Below the pieces are notes generated by a model. That model was not told the DNA's origin. It saw nothing but the letters and a program-made list of their open reading frames with translations, and ran no database searches. From the NCBI GenBank assembly GCA_022925895.1, contig JAKSYS010000344.1, positions 1-63,695 on the forward strand: a DNA stretch of 63,695 bases. Reading direction: 5' to 3'. Below, in pieces: positions 53,201 through 63,695 of the stretch (within the stretch, counting starts at the first letter, position 1; every line of letters begins with the position of its first letter). The DNA is from Fragilaria crotonensis. Taxonomy: Eukaryota; Bacillariophyta; Fragilariophyceae; Fragilariales; Fragilariaceae. Made by a program: the position numbers and the translations under genes.

Positions 53201-56200
53201 GACTCTTGATGTTGAAATTGTGGGCGACTCTGTTCAATTCAAGGTGGTAGACATGGCTGGGTTCGATGTTCCTGAAAAGCTCTTCCTCCTTGAAATCAGG
53301 TCCACGATACGTAAATGACGCGGGAACAGAATATTCCTTGAAGTCGTCATCTTGCTGTTTATCGATGATAAAACTCACCCGCCGGATTCCAGCCTTCGTC
53401 ATCAAATCTGTGTAGGAGGATAGGCAATTCACGCAAGTTGTCGCCATTGCATCCATCGCAGCGCTCTCCGGCGAGACAGTCCCACTCAGGACAATGATGT
53501 ACATGACGTTGACAAGACCAACATAGGAGTCCTCGCCGCCCAAAAATTGAGGAAAGTTAGCTAGCACCTGCTCAAAGTATGCGGCATCTTCCAAATCTTC
53601 AACTGTGTCAACAAGCACCACGAGACCGGTTCGAATTGTCGAAGGCGGGATCTTCTCCTTGTTTTCGGGTTGCAGGAAACTGCTTTCCGAGTCGCTTCGT
53701 TCAAGTACCCGCTTGTCAAGGGACGTGCTGCTCAAGATTCTTGTCAAATCAGTCATGCTTGCCACTGGCGTGTTGGCGCTGATGGCCCGCTCCGACGGCT
53801 TGTTCTGAAATGAGAATCTGAGTGACCTGCCGTTTGATTTTCTCTCAAATGTATTCAGAGTGTACGGCCTGTACAAATATCGCAAGTATAGTTCCATAAA
53901 AGCAATCTGTTCCTTGCCATCTTGCAGGTTCTTGAGAAGCGGGTAGAGCACGTCACCCATTGGCAAATGGTCGGCTAGAACCTCTTCCACGTCGTATGCA
54001 GGCGCGCCATCAGTAGCATCGGCCAGCCTTTTCGCGGCTTCCTCGAACTTTCGTTTCCGCTGTTCGAGACTCGGCATGCTCTCCTGTAGAAGCAACTTTC
54101 TTGCCTTAAGGGCAGGCTCTGCGTAGGCATCGAGCCCTTTCAGGGCGCCTATCTCCGACAAACAAGCCGAAGCACTAGAAAGGCTCTCGGCTCCAGTCAG
54201 GATCGAAACTCGCTTTCCTATCGGAGACGTGAAACTCGTCACAGAATCGATTCGCGATGCGTCGCTGATCATTGAAACTATCATGGATATGATAGACGAC
54301 GTTGTCTCAATGCCTGCGTGGGCTCTGCAAATGTTGATAACATTGTCAAAAGAATCCTTGTTGGCTCTACGGAGATTGTCGACAGCATCAGAGTAAGACT
54401 TTCCATCGCAAAACCATCTCTCCACAGATACCCACTCTCTGATAATGCCTAGGAAGCTGCTCATTACTCTCTCTGATCCTGGCACTCCACTGGCGTGACT
54501 CTTTGCATAAGGGAGAGCAGATTTCAGGAGGGCGTTGGTAAGAGTATCGAACGCTGTTCTGTCGGCGTGACTCAGAATGCCATTGGAGAAGGCGGTGAGG
54601 ACCTCCACAACACGCTCTGCAGGAAACCTTAGATGAAGGGTTAATAAAGGCTTGGCAAACATGCATGAAGACCGCATCACAGGGGTGCTTACCTGAGTTG
54701 CACACCAGTGCTCGAGTTCTCTTCGCGCTTCGCCTTGAAATCCTGGATCATTCCGAAGATGGTACTGAACAGATCAGCTGGTATTCTACCGCTGAGCACT
54801 GAAAGTTGCTCATCGATTTCCAGGACTGGGAGAATTGGATCGGTTACAGCATATTGCAGATCTTGAATGGCTGCGTCGAAGTCTTTTTTACTAAGCGTGT
54901 ATCCTGCCATGCCCCCCTTAATCTTTTCCACCGCTTGTCGAAGCATGAGGTGAGGTCTTGAGATGTTGCGAACGGGACCACTTGCGCCCCATCCAGCCAC
55001 AGAAAGATCACCTTTGTACACGGTTACCGGGGCAACGTTTTCGGGATTCTCGAGCTGCAGTGTCGCCAGCAAATCACCTGCGGCGAGGGCAGCGCCTTCG
55101 TTCATGCACCAAGTCACAATACCGGATTCCTCCACTTTCAGTGGCATGAACATTTTCATTACCTCTATTTCTGCGAAAGGCTCACCTTTCTTGACCTTGG
55201 CGCCATCAGGAACAAGCCTCTTCACAAGCTTTCCTGCCACATCAGTTCGAAGTGACGTTGGATCGTAATCAGGCGAGAACGCGATGTTAGCGCCACCGAC
55301 ATTTAGACGAATACCGCTGGCAACATCAGCCTTGCTTGTCATGTAGACAACGTGACTCTGTCCACCAATATCAATAAGGTATCCGGCATCACTTAGGACT
55401 CGAACATTGGTTATGATTGACTTTGACTCGTCCTCCATCTGGGCGAGGGTGAAGGTGTTAGGACCATTGCGAGTGCATCGCAATTTGTATTTCACCCCCG
55501 TCAAGATAAGTTCAATATCATGAACCATGCCTAGCAGGCTCTGCGACGGTAACTTGCCCTTAGTCAAGAAATCCATAAACTGCTGCTCTCCGTCGGTGCA
55601 AAGGTCGTGAGCCATGATTGTTGCTCCCATAACAACATAAAGGTGATTGTTCAATGTATTCTTGTTCTCGACGCCGAATAAGTCACCTTCTGCAGTTCCG
55701 ATACCATCGACATTGGCCTTGATGAGACCATCAAGCCATGCTGTAGTGATTCTGTTGGCGATAAAGTCGTCAAGCTCGATCAGCTTTGAGATGTAGTCAA
55801 TGGTGGTGCTAATATCACCACGAATCGATAGCTCCTTCAAGGCCAGAACCATGTTCCGCCTGGCCTGCTCACGATCCAAACCGCTGGCGAAAAGGTGGCC
55901 AAATTGCGAATCAGCAAATTCATGGATAGAACCCGAGCTGTCCATGCTAAAGTAGCCCCAGACACTCGGAGTCGAGCGAAAGTTCAACTCTTGAATTCCG
56001 CCGCTCGTTGGCTTGAATCCAGCCTCTGCATTCTCCGCCGTGATACGGACAGCAATACAATGCCCAGTAGGATCATTTCGTTTTGCAGTGTCAAAATCTA
56101 TGACTCTATCTGAAGGATTGCTCTCAAAACGATCCTTGCCATAGAGCTCACGGATTGAGGATATGTTGTAGAGCGGAATTCCCATGGCAACTTGAAGTTG

Positions 56201-57530
56201 TGCGGCAGGGAGGTTGACGTTGGTAATCATCTCCGTAACTGGATGTTCAACTTGTAAACGCGGATTCAACTCCAAGAAGTAAAACTTGTTATCTGCTTCG
56301 GAATAAAGATACTCCACAGTTCCGGCATTCGTGTAACCCACAGCTTTGGCTAGGGAAACTGCAGCCTTTTCCATTTCATTCCAGACATCCCGAGGGGCAG
56401 CTAATGGTGGCCCCTCTTCAATAATCTTTTGATGACGACGTTGAACGGAACAATCACGCCCGTTCAATGCGATTGCATTGCCGTACAGGTCTGCCAATAG
56501 CTGGACTTCCAAATGCCTCGAGTTGGAGGCTAGCTTCATGATGAAAATCGGACTACCGGGCACTTCACCACAAACCTGTCGGTAGGCAGTCAGCACGTCT
56601 TCACTTTTATCCACGCGTCGAATACCCTTACCACCTCCACCTTCGGACGCCTTGATCATGATTGGAAATCCAATCCTTTCAGCAGCTTCGCATGCTTCCG
56701 TAGCCGAATGAATGCTCGCCTCGTCGAATGCCTCATCTGGCAATTTTCCAGTATCTTGATTGTAGTACGCTTTGACGTTCCCGCCGTTCCAAGCGATGCA
56801 AGGGACTCCTGCGGACTGGGCAATAATGGTGGAACCAATTTTATCTCCCAGAGCCCTCATGGGCGGTCCGGATGGTCCGATGAATTCAATGGGTGGATTG
56901 CTCTGCGCCAACGTGTCTGGGAGCAGCGGATTCTCACTGGCATGTCCCCACCCGGCCCAAACGGCATGCACAACGTGAAGCCTTGCGAGTTCGACAATCA
57001 GAGTCACATTGGCGTAGTTGTGATTGTTGGATCCTCCAGGAACATCAACAATGACATCTCCCATGCGGATGTACTCGGCATTCGCTCTTTTATGGAAGGG
57101 CGCAGGAAAGGAAGGAGTGAGGTCAGATGTCAGCAAAGTGCACGCGCGCAATGCTGTGATGTGGATGAAGCATTGTCCTGCAACCAGATTCCAACAGGAA
57201 CAAAGAAACGCAATTGCCATTTAACAAAAACGTTGAACCAACATACCTTAGATCCTCAGGGGTTGCCATGACCACAAACGAAATAGCGCGTTCATCTCCG
57301 AATAGTTCGTAAGCCCATCGGCGAATCGATCGAATCGCTTTGACGGCTCCCACTCCGTTGTTGGCAATGAGTACCTTTTCAATGACGCGACTTTTGCTTC
57401 CTCCGAGCTCCGCAACGTAAGCGGCGACCGTCGGAAAGCGACGGTGCGAACGGTCCGATACAGCATCCCATCGACTGTTCTGTTCTTCAGCCTCTCCGGT
57501 CTCGGGATCGTTGACGTCGACCTCCGACAT
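50229..57530 (-). CDS. ACC: Homomeric acetyl-CoA carboxylase, with in-frame TAA in the CT domain
   Basis: Three exons (57530-57247, 57086-54693, 54627-50229; introns 160 and 65 bp) join in one frame of 2,358 codons. Order: biotin carboxylase (about residues 45-560; [27 protein letters not shown]), biotin carboxyl carrier with EVMKM (biotinylated Lys about 739), a long central region, and carboxyltransferase (about 1530-2300; [29 protein letters not shown]). It makes malonyl-CoA from acetyl-CoA, bicarbonate and ATP. No signal or transit peptide is present, so it is probably the cytosolic isoform that supplies fatty-acid elongation. Codon 2038 is TAA (51192-51194) where the family has Gln (KTA-Q-AINDF); the 320 codons beyond it are fully conserved. 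Translation as written would lose the C-terminal CT half. The stop codon lies 21 bp from that of MSH6. Confidence 0.92.
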
Positions 57531-58115
57531 GGTCTACGTTTCGGTACGGTACCAGGTACTGTACTCGTACTTGAAACAGATTGTTGAATTGAGAAAGTTG
57601 TGTGGGGTCAAGAATCAAGAATGATGTAGGAAATTCCACTCTACTATATTGGCGACAGGTGTGACGATCTTGAGATACTGGGTAAAACGTACATACTGGA
57701 GCATACGTACGCGTTTCCGGTGCGCAACTTGACACTTCACGTCACCTCCACCAAGCGGTTTTCACGCCGTGACAGACATCGACGTCGATTTCGATCCAGC
57801 TATGACAGATCAGCATATAAGCTATACTGCAACTCTGCAACTGCACCGGCATGCAGAACTACTTCCGCAAATATACTCCAACATGTCCGAATACTACGAA
57901 ACCTATGATAGATTTCAATCCCAAAAGCATTGAATTATGATACGATGGAGCGAATGTGAAAGGTGAATAGAACCTATACGTACTGAGCACTGTATACTTC
58001 CCATCCTAATGGAATACAATCCATTGTAGAATGGGCGATAGAGGACTCTAATCGTTCACTTAAAGTTAACAATAAATGGACACATACTCCCTAGACCGAA
58101 ATCGAGTCGAATGAT
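57531..58115. other. Upstream region of acetyl-CoA carboxylase
   Basis: 585 bp between the ACC start and the stop codon of the DUF6824 gene, both on the minus strand. GTAC words lie close to the ACC ATG (about 57545-57570). It must hold the ACC promoter, but no element is identifiable. Confidence 0.45.
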
Positions 58116-59548
58116 TCAGACTGACATCATTTCAACATGCTTCCCCTCATCCTCCACAAGCGTCTCGTCGTCAGCAGGGGCTACAATACCAGGTAGAGTC
58201 CTTTCAAGAACCTCCTCTGGAGCCAAAATATTCCCATCCAAAGCAGCGCTAACGTTGGCATCTTCGTCTGGACCTGAATCATCTCCGCCTTTATCTGGGT
58301 CGCCCTCTTCCACTTCCTCCTCGCGCGTGGCTTTCTCTTCAACAATTCCATGGTTCTTCGTCCTTCGGGTGTAACTCTTCCTTTCTGCAGCTCGATCTGG
58401 TCTGTGGAGATCCCTCATAACCTGACAGGCCTTATGAACAGCTTTGTCGTCAGACAACTCCTCCCATTCACCATCCAGACCTCGGGTATACATAGACCAG
58501 CCTTCATCGTTTGCAGTTTTTTCTGGGGGATTGCCGTTGCCTGTAGAACGTTTGAGAAAGCGGCCTGGCGGATCGAGGCTTCGAATGATACCAACAATCT
58601 CAGTTGCAAGGGCCCTCTTGTCCGCGTAATTGCCAGCGTCGAATCGATCCTTGCGCTCAATGGCAAGTTGACGAAAGCGTTCGTTTCCAATGTGACCATT
58701 CACAAACGCACCTCGACCCGACAAAACGTCGTGGTCGTGAACCCCATACGGGTTCTCAACAATGGGGGGCAACGGCACGGCAGGAATGGGCTGCGAATAA
58801 CGACGTGAGAGAAATTCAGAATGTGGTTCTATACCGTCAATGGCAATACTTACAGCGTTAACCCCTGGGGTAGATTCACTAGTCCGTTGACGCTTCCGAG
58901 CTCCGTTCGAAGAGGCCATTTCACGTAGGATGAGGCGATCTGGACGTTGAAAATCGCGCATGACTTGACATGCTTTAAGGATAGCCTTCTCGGTACTTAC
59001 TTCATACCAAGGCCCCTTGTCGTTCTTTCGCTTCAAAAAGCGACCTGGCAGAGCCTTGGTGGCACTTACAATCTCGGCAGCTATGCGACGCTTCGCGGCG
59101 TGGTTCCCTGCCTCGAATTCTGGTTTGCGAGAGAAACACAAGGCACGAAAAGTGGTATTACCTCTGAGGTTTGATGTCATGAAAGGGGTAAGGGAGTGTT
59201 TGAGCAAGCTGTTTTGAAACATCGCTAAGCATAAAATCGATGGCGAAGATGGGTGGCGTACCTGTGTGCATTCACCGAGGCACCCCGGCCGTTAAGAATG
59301 TCATGTTCGTTTGGCTCAAGAATAGGTTCGCCATCCTCTTCATGACCTGTTAGTGCATCGCGTTTGTAACCATCATCTTCAGCCTCCTTGATTTCCTCCA
59401 CATTATCATCGCCAACATTGTCAGAGTCAACAATCTCTCCTTCACCTAAGACATCAGACTCTGGTGGTACAACGCCCTTTCCTTCATCAGGAAACTGACT
59501 GGATAGCAATCCTACCTCGTCTTGAACATTTTCCGAAGTCGTGTCCAT
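58116..59548 (-). CDS. Protein with two DUF6824 domains
   Basis: Two exons, 59548-59262 and 59163-58116, with a 98-bp intron (GTACGC...CCTCAG), give 444 residues. Splicing rebuilds the first domain across the junction (DILNGRGASVNAH/RGNTTFRAL). Domain one spans about 80-170 and domain two about 238-350. Both have the order D(I/V)L(S/N)GRG, a GN-x-x-FR block, AxxIVxxxxxxxPGRFLKR, W or WSMY, then DKAxxKACQVMRD. This matches DUF6824, a family greatly expanded in diatoms and of unknown function; a nuclear, perhaps DNA-binding, role is only a guess. The N-terminal 75 residues and the C-terminal 90 are acidic and probably disordered. Confidence 0.8.
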
Positions 59549-59811
59549 TATGCTACTATACCCAGAACTTTTAAGAGTACTGGCGACCTTGCAGCTGGCA
59601 CTCCTCTAATTAGAATCAAGACAGCGGATTGCTTCGACTGGATGAATCAAATCAATCGACCCTGTGGACTGAAAGCAACAATTGATTCAATTGATTGCAC
59701 CCAGGACTCCGGTAGAGCAGCGTCGACTTCTTCGATTGAGAATGGAGAGAACCGCAGCGAGTCGGCGCTTCACTGAGGCACGCGTGGCAGGTGGCGAGTC
59801 GATGAGGAGTC

Positions 59812-59848
59812 CTCCACACTCCACACTCCACACTCCACACTCCACACA
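59812..59848. repeat. Heptamer array (TCCACAC)n
   Basis: Five units of TCCACAC upstream of the DUF6824 gene. Confidence 0.92.
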
Positions 59849-60290
59849 CGCCAGATATGGCCATACGACGCTACAACTGGCATGCATACAGAAGTACCAG
59901 TACGGATGTACTGTAGCACTCAGAACCAGAGTGGAACCCCATACATGCACCTTCGTAATGCTTTTATTACGTAGTACAGGGTACTGTACATGTAGTATTG
60001 GTGTTGGAACTTTTTTTTCGAGCATTCATTTTGGAACAGATGAGTACTCGTACATCTCACGTGCCGGCAAATAACGGTTTAGAAATTCAGCAACGAAACC
60101 AAAATTTCGTCCAAAAATACAGAAATTGACTGTTCCTGCGAAAGAAAAGTGAACGAAAAGGAAGAGTATTGAGGAGTCGTGAGTCTGACGTCTTAAGTCT
60201 TGAGTCTCGAGGAGTCATGAAGATGCGCACCAATGTATTAGTACTGACACACTGCTATGAAGTCGATTAGAAGGTTCAAAATGTAACCCA

Positions 60291-60382
60291 CAATTGACGG
60301 GATTATCTGCATAACAATCAGGCTACAAGCTAGAACCAATTGACGGGATTATCTGCATAACAATCAGGCTACACGCTAGAAC
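60291..60382 (+). repeat. 46-bp tandem duplication
   Basis: Two adjacent copies starting CAATTGACGGGATTATCTGC, with one difference (CTACAAGC against CTACACGC), followed by the first bases of a third copy (CAATT). Confidence 0.92.
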
Positions 60383-60509
60383 CAATTATGTACGCCACGT
60401 GCAGAACGACAACTTTCGAGTTATCAAACGAAACCTGCTAGACGTAGCGATTTGCAGTAACTAAAGTGTCTTGAAACTTGCATAGGCTTCTGCTTGGCAA
60501 TTGAAAGTT

Positions 60510-61343
60510 TCAGTTCGACAGGAATGCAAGGTCGGCATCGAGAGACTGTCGCGAGACGCCTTTGGCACAAAGTAAGCCCATATTTCCTCTCTTCCCATGA
60601 TCGGCTCGTATAATCCAAAGATCGACTAAACCGGAGGAGTCTTCACTCTCTACTTCAGCTATTGAAGAAAGAATTTTGGAAGTTAGACTGAAAGCTGTCT
60701 CGCCTGTAACCTCTTCGGTGTCTCGAAAACGTTCTACTAGACTTTTCAATATCAGATGGTTCCTCTTCCCCGCAACGCAGTAAATGCATTGTTCCATCAC
60801 CCCACCAGGGTCAGTTTGGTAGATTTGCACTTCACCTGCTGTATCACTCCGTCTCGACCTCGTAACTCCAATGACAATTCCTGTGCACCCCAGCGGTCGA
60901 GCTCCAGCGGTTTTGGTCAAGTCATGTTGCAGTCTAGCTGCATATTCCGCCACCTCCTTCACCGTTGGGGTTTCGCCATACGAAAGGAGATGACGTTGGC
61001 AAGAAGTTCGCAAGGCCGATGCCAAGGCTCGTCCATCGCCGGCCATGCCGGCCGAGGCCAACAGAATGTGCGAGTCGATGCGGTGCAGTTTATCCGTACC
61101 ACGGAGTGCGATGATCGCCATGGTTTTATTCACGAGAGCAGTGACGACGCTCTCGCCACGATTGGCAGCCTCCAAGCCGTATTCAACTTGCTGGAGCCTT
61201 CCATCTGGAGAAAAGGTTGTGATAGCACGGTCGTATTTGACTTGTTGCCCTGCGTACCGAACAATGGGCCTTCTTCTCGAGTGAGCCCCTTCGGTCCGTG
61301 CAAGCAAGAACGCTAAGAGAGCGAGCAATAATGATTGTCGCAT
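60510..61343 (-). CDS. Proteasome alpha-type subunit with N-terminal signal peptide
   Basis: Single exon, 277 residues from the ATG at 61343; the frame is open further upstream, but the 31 extra codons are not conserved in character. Residues 1-19 (MRQSLLLALLAFLLARTEG) form a clear signal peptide. Residues 37-56 carry the alpha-subunit signature YDRAITTFSPDGRLQQVEYG, and the fold continues through residue 270 (GMAGDGRALASALR, GARPLGCTGIVIGV, IYQTDPGG). Normal 20S alpha subunits are cytosolic/nuclear and begin close to the YDR motif, so the presequence is exceptional. The residues after the predicted cleavage site (AHSRRR) lack the Phe needed for import into the stroma, which by the known diatom rule would leave the protein in the periplastid compartment or ER. 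Which of the seven alpha types it derives from is not clear. Confidence 0.85.
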   Translation of the reverse strand: MRQSLLLALLAFLLARTEGAHSRRRPIVRYAGQQVKYDRAITTFSPDGRLQQVEYGLEAANRGESVVTALVNKTMAIIALRGTDKLHRIDSHILLASAGMAGDGRALASALRTSCQRHLLSYGETPTVKEVAEYAARLQHDLTKTAGARPLGCTGIVIGVTRSRRSDTAGEVQIYQTDPGGVMEQCIYCVAGKRNHLILKSLVERFRDTEEVTGETAFSLTSKILSSIAEVESEDSSGLVDLWIIRADHGKRGNMGLLCAKGVSRQSLDADLAFLSN

Positions 61344-61959
61344 GACTACGAAACGTAATGATGGGGCGGGGCAAATTGTAAGCATGCTGGTGGTCATGAA
61401 TTGCAGGTAATATGGTAATATGCCAACATTCATCATGATTTACGTGATGTCGATGGGATTTCTTGACAGGTATTCCGCTTCCAGGGAGTACTCCAGTCTC
61501 CAGTACTCCAGTACTAGTACAAGTACTTGTTCGCGTGGTGCAGTATGATGAAAAATGTGTACTGTGTACTGTAGTACTCCAGTACAACACTCCGAGTATG
61601 AATCTACTGTAGCGAGGCGTACATGGCGTAATCTGCTGGAAGGTCCGGCCACGCACCTCTGCTTGGTATTAATTGCATGTAGAAGCTACGAGGGGAAACG
61701 TCATTTTACCGGACCTCCCTGCCATCCGCTACTACCGTAGACGCCACCAGCCACCAGCCACGAGCAACTGGCTGCTGGCTGCTGGCTTGCCGAGCGCAAG
61801 GGGAGAAGAAAAACGTCACACGTCAAGGTCCTGCGGTGGTGCACTGCGTCGATGTCGCTAAATCCCTCACCACAATCCTGTGAAGTTCGCTTTCTGCTCG
61901 TATCATATTAACGAGCACCGCATGCGAACGCTCATTGGAGAAAGCAGTCACATCTAACC
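61344..61959. promoter_or_regulatory. Shared divergent upstream region
   Basis: 616 bp between the divergent proteasome-alpha-like and SelW/Rdx-like genes, both of which carry organelle-type presequences. It contains GTAC-rich sequence with repeated CTCCAGTA (61.49-61.58 kb) and a short GCCACCA/GGCTGCT repeat (61745-61790). No promoter element can be pinned down. Confidence 0.4.
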
Positions 61960-62684
61960 ATGAAGACGAGAGAATTTATGTTCCTGACGCTTGTCGTAAC
62001 TGTGGTTTGCGCCGCGCATGTCGACGCCTTCAGTCCTTCCCGCGGCGCTCGCAGGGTTTCAGTAGCAGGCATGAGTATGGAAGGGAAAGTCAACGGCGAC
62101 TCGATTCCTATCGTCGACAATATCGACCTTACCACACAATTGGACCCAGACGCGATAATGCCACTGGCCCCTCCGCTTACCTTTGACAAGTATCTGACAA
62201 TGCAGGTACGAACCTACTTGGTGCCACTCACCGCCATGCCTCTGTAAGTTTGCCTAACTCATATCATTCGCGTTTACAGGACAAACGAGTCGTTGTCACA
62301 ATACAATACAGTGCTGAATCTGGCATGAAACCATACTTCCTAACTGTTGCCAAGAAGATCAAAGCCTCACATCCTGATGTTATTTTGGAAAAGAGAATCC
62401 TCCCCGCCCCCAACGAAGGTGGGGAGCCTACCTTTGAGGTGGTAGTAGACGATAAAGTTGTTGTAGGCAAGAATAATGCTCGTATGCAACGATTGGGTTC
62501 CGACAAGATTATTCAAGATTCAACTGGTGGCATGAGTGTCTTTGTGTCGATGGGAGAGCTGGATCTTGCCATATCCAAAGCACGACGACGACGACGTCCG
62601 ACTACCATGTACGGTAAGGAAAATGAAAGCAACATTCGGGACATGCTGCGACGGGATGTCAACGATGGGGACGAGGAGCACTAG
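61960..62684 (+). CDS. Plastid-type SelW/Rdx-like protein lacking the redox cysteines
   Basis: Two exons, 61960-62205 and 62280-62684, with a 74-bp intron (GTACGA...TTACAG), give 216 residues. A signal peptide ends at VDAFSPSRG; DAF-SP at residues 22-26 is a typical diatom stroma-targeting motif. The second exon encodes a thioredoxin-like Rdx domain of the selenoprotein W type: VTIQYSAESGMKP, then KKIKASHPDVIL, TFEVVVDDKVVVGK and a C-terminal helix. In SelW-type proteins the loop after QY is C-x-x-U or C-x-x-C. Here it is S93-A-E-S96, and no TGA is present, so thiol or selenol chemistry is not possible at this site. The Rdx assignment is from pattern, and the overall similarity is modest. A basic run (RRRRR) and an acidic tail close the protein. 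Confidence 0.75.
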
Positions 62685-63103
62685 AAGGACGCGCAATCTT
62701 GCGAACTGTAGAGACACTGGAGAATGTCGAAAATCTGCAGTTGCCAATACCTTGTACCATCGTCGCTTACAGTCCGGTTTGGCATGGTCGCTGTCGCTGT
62801 TTGTATTCGAGGCACAGGTGCTCCATATACGATGAGGGATGTTGACCTTCAGGCCAGATTCAACCGTGTTGCGAAGACTCGATCGTTAATAAGTTTTGTG
62901 TCGCATCCCCATTGCCAGTTATTGAACCTTTTTTCGAGTAACGTTAATGTCCTCAGATCAATTCGCACGAAAGAGTGCATTCCTTGCGCGGGTAATAACT
63001 TCCCATTCTGTAGCCGAACAAGATATGTGGGAGCTACTACTGGCTACTGGGTTTCTAATACTTTCTAGTTCTACATTTTGCTCAAGGATTGTCAACGCTT
63101 CCC
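62685..63103. other. Intergenic between convergent genes
   Basis: 419 bp between the stop codons of the SelW/Rdx-like gene and the TPR-like gene. Short open frames only; no repeats noted. Confidence 0.5.
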
Positions 63104-63695
63104 TTACCCACGCGACAAGGCTGCCCGTGCCATGAAGCTTTCCCGAGTTTCCTTGGCATCACGAAACTGCTTCCACTTCATAATGGAAGCCAACGACTTG
63201 TCAAGCTTGATAGCCTTGGTGGCAAGATCCAAACTTTTGAGCGAGTGACCGCGCTTCATCTCAAAAAGTGCATAAGCTTGGAGAACCTTTGCCGAACAGG
63301 CACATTCCTTGTCTTCATCCATCTCTAATACAACGATTCGGAAGAAGTTCAGAAAGACAGAGCGAGTGCCTTTCATATCACCCAGCCGTTGAAGAAGCAA
63401 CGCCAACAGCAATGTGGTTACGGCCAATTTAGCGTGATCGCATTGGCCGTCTTCTTCCTGCGAAAGTTCATCAATTATTCGTCGATAGATATGCTCGGCA
63501 TGTCGAGGCATACCATTCTTGATCTTGTAGCGCGCAAAATAGTGTTTCTTGGCCAGAGTAAGGAATTCTTGTTGATTGTGTCCATCCTCCGGAGATAGTT
63601 GGCCCATGTTTCGTCGGCGTTCTTCGCGCATGACTTTGGAGTAGTATTCGACGGAACCATTGACCCATGCCATTCGCCTGTTCGCGTTGCATGTT
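63104..63695 (-). CDS. TPR-like helical-repeat protein (5' end outside the window)
   Basis: The frame is open from the window edge to the stop at 63104, about 197 visible codons. An ATG at 63673 exists, but the seven codons before it (TCNANRR) read naturally into MAWVNGSVEYYSKVMREE, so the true start is probably beyond the window. The sequence is helical throughout, with pairs of helices resembling tetratricopeptide repeats (AKLAVTTLLLALLLQRLGDMKGTR, KVLQAYALFEMKRGHSLKSLDLATKAIKLD). I do not recognise a specific family. TPR proteins act as scaffolds for protein complexes. Confidence 0.65.
   Translation of the reverse strand, partial: TCNANRRMAWVNGSVEYYSKVMREERRRNMGQLSPEDGHNQQEFLTLAKKHYFARYKIKNGMPRHAEHIYRRIIDELSQEEDGQCDHAKLAVTTLLLALLLQRLGDMKGTRSVFLNFFRIVVLEMDEDKECACSAKVLQAYALFEMKRGHSLKSLDLATKAIKLDKSLASIMKWKQFRDAKETRESFMARAALSRG

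Larger units (their letters stand above)
59549..60509. other. Intergenic with heptamer array and tandem repeat
   Basis: Upstream side of the DUF6824 gene and downstream side of the proteasome-like gene. It contains a TCCACAC heptamer array (59812-59848), GTAC-rich sequence (59.89-60.06 kb) and a 46-bp direct duplication (60291-60382). Open frames at 59682-60074 and 59687-60025 are repeat-derived. Confidence 0.5.

Noticed and set aside
51192..54680. Treating the ACC gene as two separate genes split at 51192
   Set aside because: The frame continues without shift across the TAA and resumes conserved ACC sequence at the next codon, so it is one gene with a nonsense codon.
61344..61436. 31-codon N-terminal extension of the proteasome alpha-like protein
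   Set aside because: Starting upstream would bury the signal peptide in the interior; the ATG at 61343 places it correctly at the N-terminus.

Overview
The window looks like nuclear DNA of a diatom, probably a raphid pennate; the species cannot be told from sequence alone. Evidence: genes with a few short GT-AG introns (61-160 bp), two precursors with a signal peptide followed by the AAF/DAFSP type of motif used for targeting to a secondary red plastid, a protein with two copies of the stramenopile DUF6824 domain, a homomeric multidomain acetyl-CoA carboxylase without a plastid presequence, and a decayed Ty1/copia element of the diatom CoDi type.

Layout. 1-11 kb is gene-poor: a small hAT-like element (182-599), a decayed copia-like retrotransposon on the minus strand (about 5.94-7.81 kb), and a degenerate inverted-repeat element (9.34-10.74 kb). 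11.1-15.1 kb holds two convergent genes, an AMBRA1-like WD40 protein and a SWEET sugar transporter, separated by a 220-bp sequence duplicated in tandem. 15.1-22.4 kb is a nest of non-coding mobile elements: two hAT-like miniature elements with exact 8-bp target duplications and three foldback elements, one carrying a nested hAT-like copy. 22.4-38.3 kb is gene-dense: a plastid-type PPR-SMR protein, a 1,813-residue disordered protein, a SulP-STAS-cNMP transporter, an AAAP amino-acid transporter and a KH-domain protein with a one-base frameshift. 39.2-44.4 kb is a frameshifted Helitron (Rep + Pif1-type helicase) flanked by related palindromic repeats. 46.0-63.7 kb holds MSH6, acetyl-CoA carboxylase (frame complete except for one in-frame TAA), the DUF6824 protein, a proteasome alpha-like subunit with an N-terminal signal peptide, a plastid-type SelW/Rdx-like protein whose redox cysteines are both serine, and a TPR-like protein cut by the window edge.

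How the genes relate. I see no operon or obvious single pathway: this is ordinary eukaryotic neighbourhood structure, with tightly packed convergent pairs (MSH6/ACC 21 bp between stops; PPR-SMR/disordered protein 72 bp) and divergent pairs sharing 0.6-0.8 kb upstream regions. The most unusual items are the stop codon in the ACC carboxyltransferase domain, the signal-peptide proteasome subunit, the cysteine-less Rdx protein, and the density of foldback/hAT elements in intergenic DNA that is strikingly rich in GTAC and in tandem arrays with a 7-bp period. Gene models were built by joining reading frames across splice sites by eye; no search or alignment program was run.
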